64,000 bases of DNA from Phaeodactylum tricornutum CCAP 1055/1 (Eukaryota > Bacillariophyta > Bacillariophyceae > Surirellales > Neidiaceae). Shown here one piece after another: positions 59,507 through 64,000 of this stretch; positions within the stretch are counted from its first letter, which is position 1; the number at the start of each line of letters is the position of its first letter. The DNA lies in the NCBI RefSeq assembly GCF_000150955.2, contig NC_011687.1, positions 248,001 through 312,000 of the forward strand, written 5' to 3'. Position numbers and translations under genes: made by a program. The notes beneath the pieces were generated by a model. The model worked only from the letters and a program-made list of their open reading frames with translations. It was not told where the DNA came from and made no database searches.

Positions 59507-61075
59507 CTATTTCTGGGGAGCTTTGAGGATTTCTTTGCCGCCCATGTATGGCCGCAAGACTTCGGGAACGACCACCGAACCATCCGGCGTTTGGTAGTTT
59601 TCCAAAACGGCTACCAGAGTACGACCCACCGCCAAACCGCTACCGTTTATCGTATGACATAATACCGGCTTGAGTTTCTTGTTCGAGCCATCTGCTGGCT
59701 TGGGGCGATACCGCAAACTCATGCGACGCGCTTGAAAGTCGCCCGTGTTACTGCAGGACGAAATTTCACGGAACTCACCAGCCCCGGGCAACCACACCTC
59801 CAAGTCGTAGCAATGTCGGGCTGAAAATCCAATATCTCCGGAGCACAAACGTACTTTGCGGTACGGCAATTCCAACGACCGCAGGACTGCTTCCGCGTGC
59901 GCCGTCAGCGTTTCGTGTTCCGCATCGGACGTGTCGGCCGTTGTGATTTTGACCAGTTCCACCTTTTGGAACTGGTGCGTTCGAATTAAACCTTTGGTAT
60001 CCCGACCGTAACTTCCGGCTTCGGCGCGAAAGCAGGGAGTCCAGGCCACGTACGAAAGAGGCAGATCACTTTCCTCCAAAACCTGCCCTCGATGCATGTT
60101 GGTGACGGGCACCTCGGCGGTGGGAATCAAAAAGGCATCCTCGCCGTTGCACGTATGCGATTCCGGCGTAATGGCGAACAAGTCTTCCTGAAATTTGGGT
60201 AACTGCGATGTGCCCTCGAGAGCGGAGCGACCGACCACAAACGGGACGGATACTTCGGTATAGCCGTGCTGCGTGGTATGGAGGTCGATACAAAACATGG
60301 CAATTGCGCGTTCGAGTTGGGCGATGGATCCGGATAAGGCAACGAAGCGGGCACCCGACATTTTGACAGCGGCTTCGACCTGGTAGCCGTTTAAATTGGA
60401 AGCTACATCGTCGTGCCACAGCGGCTGAAAAGAATCGTCCCATTCCAATCTTGCTGGGAGGGCATCTTTATCACCCCATCGGCTAACTTCTTCGTTTTCA
60501 GATTCGTCCCTTCCAAAGGGAACTTGATCGTCCAGTAGGTTGGGAATACCTGCCAGTAGTCGATCCATGGTAGTTTGGATTTCTTCCAAAGCAGCTTCAG
60601 CGTTAGTAGCCTTTTCAGACGCTGCTGTACTGGCACTTTTCGCCTCTTCCAATTCCTCCTGTTGGGATGAGTCTAAATTGTCCTTGTTACGCATGAGTTT
60701 GCCGACAACAGCGGAAGCTTCCTTCCGTTGATTCAAAAACCCGTCACGCTCTTGAATGAGCTTGACTCGATCTTCCGACAGATTCGCAATTTGCTCAGCT
60801 GCTTCGGATGTGTCGCTGGAGGCACTCCGAGCCTGCAAGTGACTCAGAACGGTCGGTAGATCGCTCGCGATGGTCCGGGTATCTAAGGAAAGGTCGCCCC
60901 GCGAACGTCGAGTATTGTCGTGCACCAAATTTCCTCCTTCCTGCGTCAAGTCCGTGGAAGTAGACGCAAGGCGAAACGCACGACGTGCCAGTGGAACTCG
61001 GGAAAACGCACGCGCCGTATGCGATACTGCCGATAGCATCATGACGGCGACGCAAACGGAAGATGGACCACGCAT
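59507..61075 (-). CDS. Organellar seryl-tRNA synthetase
   Basis: 522 residues from ATG 61075. The signal peptide ends ARAF|SRVP, so plastid import is predicted; dual delivery to mitochondria is possible. A long antiparallel coiled coil (about residues 95-175, the tRNA-binding arm of SerRS) leads into the class II core: [14 protein letters not shown], motif 2 [17 protein letters not shown] followed by [14 protein letters not shown], and motif 3 [19 protein letters not shown]. It attaches serine to tRNA-Ser for organelle translation. Length is typical of bacterial-type SerRS plus a targeting sequence. It converges with the gene at 58924. Confidence 0.93.
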   Translation of the reverse strand: MRGPSSVCVAVMMLSAVSHTARAFSRVPLARRAFRLASTSTDLTQEGGNLVHDNTRRSRGDLSLDTRTIASDLPTVLSHLQARSASSDTSEAAEQIANLSEDRVKLIQERDGFLNQRKEASAVVGKLMRNKDNLDSSQQEELEEAKSASTAASEKATNAEAALEEIQTTMDRLLAGIPNLLDDQVPFGRDESENEEVSRWGDKDALPARLEWDDSFQPLWHDDVASNLNGYQVEAAVKMSGARFVALSGSIAQLERAIAMFCIDLHTTQHGYTEVSVPFVVGRSALEGTSQLPKFQEDLFAITPESHTCNGEDAFLIPTAEVPVTNMHRGQVLEESDLPLSYVAWTPCFRAEAGSYGRDTKGLIRTHQFQKVELVKITTADTSDAEHETLTAHAEAVLRSLELPYRKVRLCSGDIGFSARHCYDLEVWLPGAGEFREISSCSNTGDFQARRMSLRYRPKPADGSNKKLKPVLCHTINGSGLAVGRTLVAVLENYQTPDGSVVVPEVLRPYMGGKEILKAPQK

Positions 61076-61777
61076 AAAAGGAAAAGAAGGCGAGCGCTAA
61101 ATACTGCGCCTATCTCGAGAATCTGTGAGAAAAAAAATTTAGTGCTTAGGCTGTCTGCTTTGATATCGAAATTTTGTAGAAAGTTTCAATTTTGAGAGAT
61201 AACTGCGAAGGTGGGCGGGACAAGCCTGTTTCAATCTCAACTTCGCCATTTCTTGCCAGCTATGTGATGGATGCGTTTGTGCACGAGGCTAGAACAGTAA
61301 ACTGACAGTGACTATGATAGTCAACCGCACCCTACTGCTACAATGATGACAGGTTTTGGTGGCTTACGGACTTTGAAATCGATACTTGGTATATATCTCG
61401 AAAATCTACGTGGACGATGACCAGACAGAAAATTACTTCTCGTCAAGGGTTTTACAGTAAGGGTTTATACATTTACATTACTCCCAAACCGACAGATCTC
61501 CAAAAGCATCTGCCAATGCAACTGCCGGGTTCTAATTCGAGACAAATAAGAGTAAGCGAGTGTGGGTTTTGGCATCCACGTATCTGACTTCACGAATGAT
61601 ACAACTATCCATCGTCTTCCTTTCCAGAAGCGTACTTGTTTTCCAGTCGACTGTTCACAGGATTTCATTTGTGTTTGCATTCAGCATCTTGGTAAATCAT
61701 TGACACACTGCGTACGGTGGAGTTGTAGCTTCAGAAAAGGCAGTCCCTTGTTTGTCTAGGTCGAACTTCTTCTAGCA
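61076..61777. promoter_or_regulatory. Divergent promoter of the SerRS and VIT-like genes
   Basis: 702 bp between two start codons. No gene is supported. CTGACAGTGACTATGATAGTCAACCG near 61301 contains an imperfect inverted pair of TGAC-like units but no exact TGACTGTGA. Confidence 0.4.
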
Positions 61778-63526
61778 ATGTCGACGCCACTTTCCATCGG
61801 TACACCGCCTCGGCATCAGCAACAGCGCAAACCCAAAACTGATGACGAAATGAAGAAACAGATGCAACTTATGATTGATTTACAATATGAGCAGCAGCAG
61901 TACGCTTTGAACTCTCCGCCCAGCAATTCCCAGCCACCAATGCGCCCAAAAGGCAGAAGTGGCAGTAGCAGTCCAAAGACTTCGAACGAATCCTCAACGG
62001 GTCCTTCGACCGGACCCGGGTTGTTGGCACCCATCTTGCCAACCATGTCAACAATCTCGGATACGAGTTACCACAATCTTTACAGTTTTGCGGACGATTC
62101 GGATGTGGAAGTAGGACAAGGGACTCTGTCCACATCTAATTTGATAACGAATCAAGTCGAGGAGGACTCGAAGCCTTCCACTCCATCTTCGCCTTCCAAG
62201 GCCCTATCTACATCTATGCAATTCTTACATCTCACTTCGTACGGTGCAGTCGATAACGGTAAGTCTGACGCAGCTGCGCAGACGGACCTTCCAGCCGCAG
62301 CTTCGTCGACTTTGCAAGGTCCGGCTTCTTCACCAAAACTCAGAGGAAGTTCTACCTCCGCTGCACTCGCCACTATGCAACCTTCTGTCGAGCACGAATT
62401 TCATTACGGTAATCCTGACTACCATGATCCCTACCGTGATCCATTGGCAGGCGACGCAAACGAAGATGATTGTCGCGAAGATAGACCCCGACGGTCGAGG
62501 CAATCGCATGCTGGTGCCGTTTACTCTTGCCTCTTGGATCCGTTGTGCCATTGCGTGATGTGTTTTTTGCAGGCCGAGACTTTACACCGCTCCTTTTGCG
62601 TCGCAGCGATTGACGGAATGCTGACAGGTAGCGGTATTCTTGGGGCCCTGGCTGGTTTGAACATCCTCCACAATAACAGCGACCCACGTGCTCGCGCCTG
62701 GGCTGTGGCCTTAACCGCTGCCGCGTGCTTGGCTGAATCATCCTGTATGGCATTGGGACATGTATGGTCAGCTCATGTTGTCGCTGTAGCACAGTCCAAA
62801 GAACGCGTCGCGGCGCGAAAGTCTCTGCAGTCTCGCAAAGCCTACGCAAAAGGTCAATTTGTCGATATCCTGTTGCAACGTGGAATGTTGAAAATTGATG
62901 CCATGAGTATGGCAGACACCTTGGAGGGATACCCCGATCTCTTCGTCGCGGCTTTGACGGGAGAATCGTGGACAACACCCTTGCCAGAAGAGAATAGTCT
63001 CCGTGAAGGTGGCCACGCGAACGGTTCGGCCAACGCAGTACATTTTTCACTCCGGAACATTGCTTCGTACGGTCGCTTGACAGAGTACGACATGGATCCA
63101 GAGGCCTTGGCTGTGCATCAAGCTATGAGAGAAGCTCAAGGAGAATCCATATTCATGCTGTTGGGATTTACCTTGTTTGCGGTGGTACCTAGTTTGCTCT
63201 TTTGGAGTATGCCCCTACACGATTCCGCTCTGTCGATGACGACTTCCAATTCCAGAGTGCACACCTCGTCCAGTCGTACGGGTCCAGAAGCGAGTACCAG
63301 TCCAGTGACGGTCGTAGTAATGTTGACGTGCTGCGTCATGTGGTGCCTCGGAATATGGAAATCGCGCTTTGTAGACAGCAACTGGGTTGTTTTTGGCATT
63401 GAAGCCGTTGTCGTGCTACTTATTTGTGTAACAATCAGTTTTGGGGTCGGGTACATACTCCTGAATGGCGTGCTTTCTACGACCTTGGTCTTGCAAGACA
63501 CCGTCGGATACAGCGGAGATCTGTGA
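61778..63526 (+). CDS. VIT1/CCC1-like (vacuolar iron transporter family) membrane protein
   Basis: 582 residues. The first about 265 residues are polar, Ser/Pro-rich and probably disordered and cytosolic. The membrane part starts LHRSFCVAAIDGMLTGSGILGALAGL, matching the D-G-x-x-x helix 1 of the VIT/CCC1 family; helix 2 is rich in Ala with SSCMALGHVWSAH. A long soluble helical segment (SKERVAARKSLQSRKAYAKGQFVDILLQRG) lies where the family has its metal-binding domain. Three C-terminal helices end with WKSRFVDSNWVVFGIEAVVV, like the GxxxRF-W-x-x-G-x-E end of CCC1. These proteins move Fe2+ or Mn2+ into the vacuole. The Glu-rich metal site is not fully preserved in the soluble segment, so transport activity is uncertain. 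Confidence 0.65.
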   Translation: MSTPLSIGTPPRHQQQRKPKTDDEMKKQMQLMIDLQYEQQQYALNSPPSNSQPPMRPKGRSGSSSPKTSNESSTGPSTGPGLLAPILPTMSTISDTSYHNLYSFADDSDVEVGQGTLSTSNLITNQVEEDSKPSTPSSPSKALSTSMQFLHLTSYGAVDNGKSDAAAQTDLPAAASSTLQGPASSPKLRGSSTSAALATMQPSVEHEFHYGNPDYHDPYRDPLAGDANEDDCREDRPRRSRQSHAGAVYSCLLDPLCHCVMCFLQAETLHRSFCVAAIDGMLTGSGILGALAGLNILHNNSDPRARAWAVALTAAACLAESSCMALGHVWSAHVVAVAQSKERVAARKSLQSRKAYAKGQFVDILLQRGMLKIDAMSMADTLEGYPDLFVAALTGESWTTPLPEENSLREGGHANGSANAVHFSLRNIASYGRLTEYDMDPEALAVHQAMREAQGESIFMLLGFTLFAVVPSLLFWSMPLHDSALSMTTSNSRVHTSSSRTGPEASTSPVTVVVMLTCCVMWCLGIWKSRFVDSNWVVFGIEAVVVLLICVTISFGVGYILLNGVLSTTLVLQDTVGYSGDL

Positions 63527-63761
63527 CTGCCATCGATGCTGGGATTAATACAAACACCGGCATCAAACTACAGCTATGGATACTACATGGTTACTAGACT
63601 TGCGCTGTGATCTAAACTGGAAATATTGCTGCAAGGCCATCCCTCATTAAAAAAACGAAATACAGACGAGAGGAATTGAAGGCAGCAAATTATTCTTTCG
63701 GATGCTTCTAGTTTACTGCTGCTCGCGCCGGCCTCGTTGGCTGGCAAGCGTTTCGTCTGTT

Positions 63762-64000
63762 CTACACCAACCGCTCAAACTGAACTCCATCCAGAATACC
63801 ACCGCGTAAAGTCCGGGAAACGAGTCGCTCAAATTGTCGGACGTCTTTGCGAAAGAGTTCCGCAGCTTCGTGGTTGAGTGGATCATCCGGGTTGGGTTCG
63901 TAAAAAAGGTAAATCAATCCGTACACGACACCGTTAATGTCCAACACGGGCTTCCAGTCTTCGCGCAGAATATTGAGACAAACTTTTCCCTGCAAATCAA
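63762..64000 (-). CDS. UBC12: NEDD8-conjugating enzyme UBC12-like E2, 3' part (runs off the window)
   Basis: The last about 79 codons of the gene lie here; it continues beyond the right edge. [19 protein letters not shown] contains the active-site Cys in the UBC12 context, and [19 protein letters not shown] follows the E2 C-terminal helices. The [14 protein letters not shown] end, with its extra residues after the last helix, is typical of UBC12 rather than general ubiquitin E2s. UBC12 transfers NEDD8 to cullins, activating the SCF ligases in which F-box proteins such as the FBXO22-like one at 36.5-38.3 kb take part. Confidence 0.85.
   Translation of the reverse strand, partial: DLQGKVCLNILREDWKPVLDINGVVYGLIYLFYEPNPDDPLNHEAAELFRKDVRQFERLVSRTLRGGILDGVQFERLV

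Noticed and set aside
1-64000. tRNA, rRNA and CRISPR features
   Set aside because: I saw no cloverleaf-like sequence with A and B boxes that I could support, no rRNA-like sequence and no regularly spaced repeats; a nuclear diatom window is not expected to have CRISPR arrays.

Overview
The window looks like nuclear DNA of a pennate diatom, most likely Phaeodactylum tricornutum or a close relative. The reasons are: a fucoxanthin-chlorophyll-type antenna protein with an ASA|F plastid-targeting signal; six further proteins whose N-termini have the diatom bipartite form (signal peptide followed by F or W at the cleavage site); a bZIP-PAS transcription factor; short GT-AG introns; compact genes on both strands; and Ty1/copia elements of the diatom CoDi type. 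The species name is an inference from these features.

Layout. 1-3.1 kb: the 3' part of an old Ty1/copia element. 3.8-6.5 kb: two SAM methyltransferases of unrelated families. 6.6-8.2 kb: a decayed gene joining a von Willebrand A domain to an alpha-kinase. 8.9-13.1 kb: a Ctr copper transporter, a six-helix voltage-gated K+ channel and a spliced four-helix membrane protein. 13.3-18.0 kb: a secreted coiled-coil protein, a plastid PrmA-type methyltransferase, a DUF1295 membrane protein and an Lhc antenna gene. 18.7-23.9 kb: an SDP1-type patatin lipase and a bZIP-PAS factor, each with one intron. 24.0-27.0 kb: a small sulfur block made of two divergent rhodaneses (one cytosolic, one plastid) and a cysteine desulfurase. 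27.1-33.5 kb: a Nup133-like nucleoporin, a plastid HugZ/GluTR-binding-type protein and an FHA protein of the SNIP1/DAWDLE type. 34.0-40.7 kb: an unknown disordered protein, a sequence gap flanked by poly-G, an F-box/FIST protein with a 32-nt intron, and a PX-like/EDR2-C protein. 41.0-54.1 kb: two nested copia elements. 54.7-55.9 kb: a nucleotide-sugar transporter. 56.1-58.7 kb: a Mutator-like DNA transposon with 9-bp target duplications and long inverted repeats. 58.9-64 kb: a small plastid membrane protein, an organellar seryl-tRNA synthetase, a VIT/CCC1-like transporter and the 3' end of a UBC12-type E2 enzyme.

How parts work together. The rhodanese pair and the cysteine desulfurase are a plausible sulfur-transfer group, because desulfurases make persulfide and rhodanese domains carry it. 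Many gene pairs are divergent and share promoters of 300-700 bp. A 9-mer, TGACTGTGA, recurs ten times in the intergenic DNA. Seven copies lie about 40-340 bp upstream of a start codon and on the strand of that gene, which suggests a promoter element. The nested copia pair shares an identical primer-binding site and polypurine tract, so it represents two insertions of one lineage at different times.
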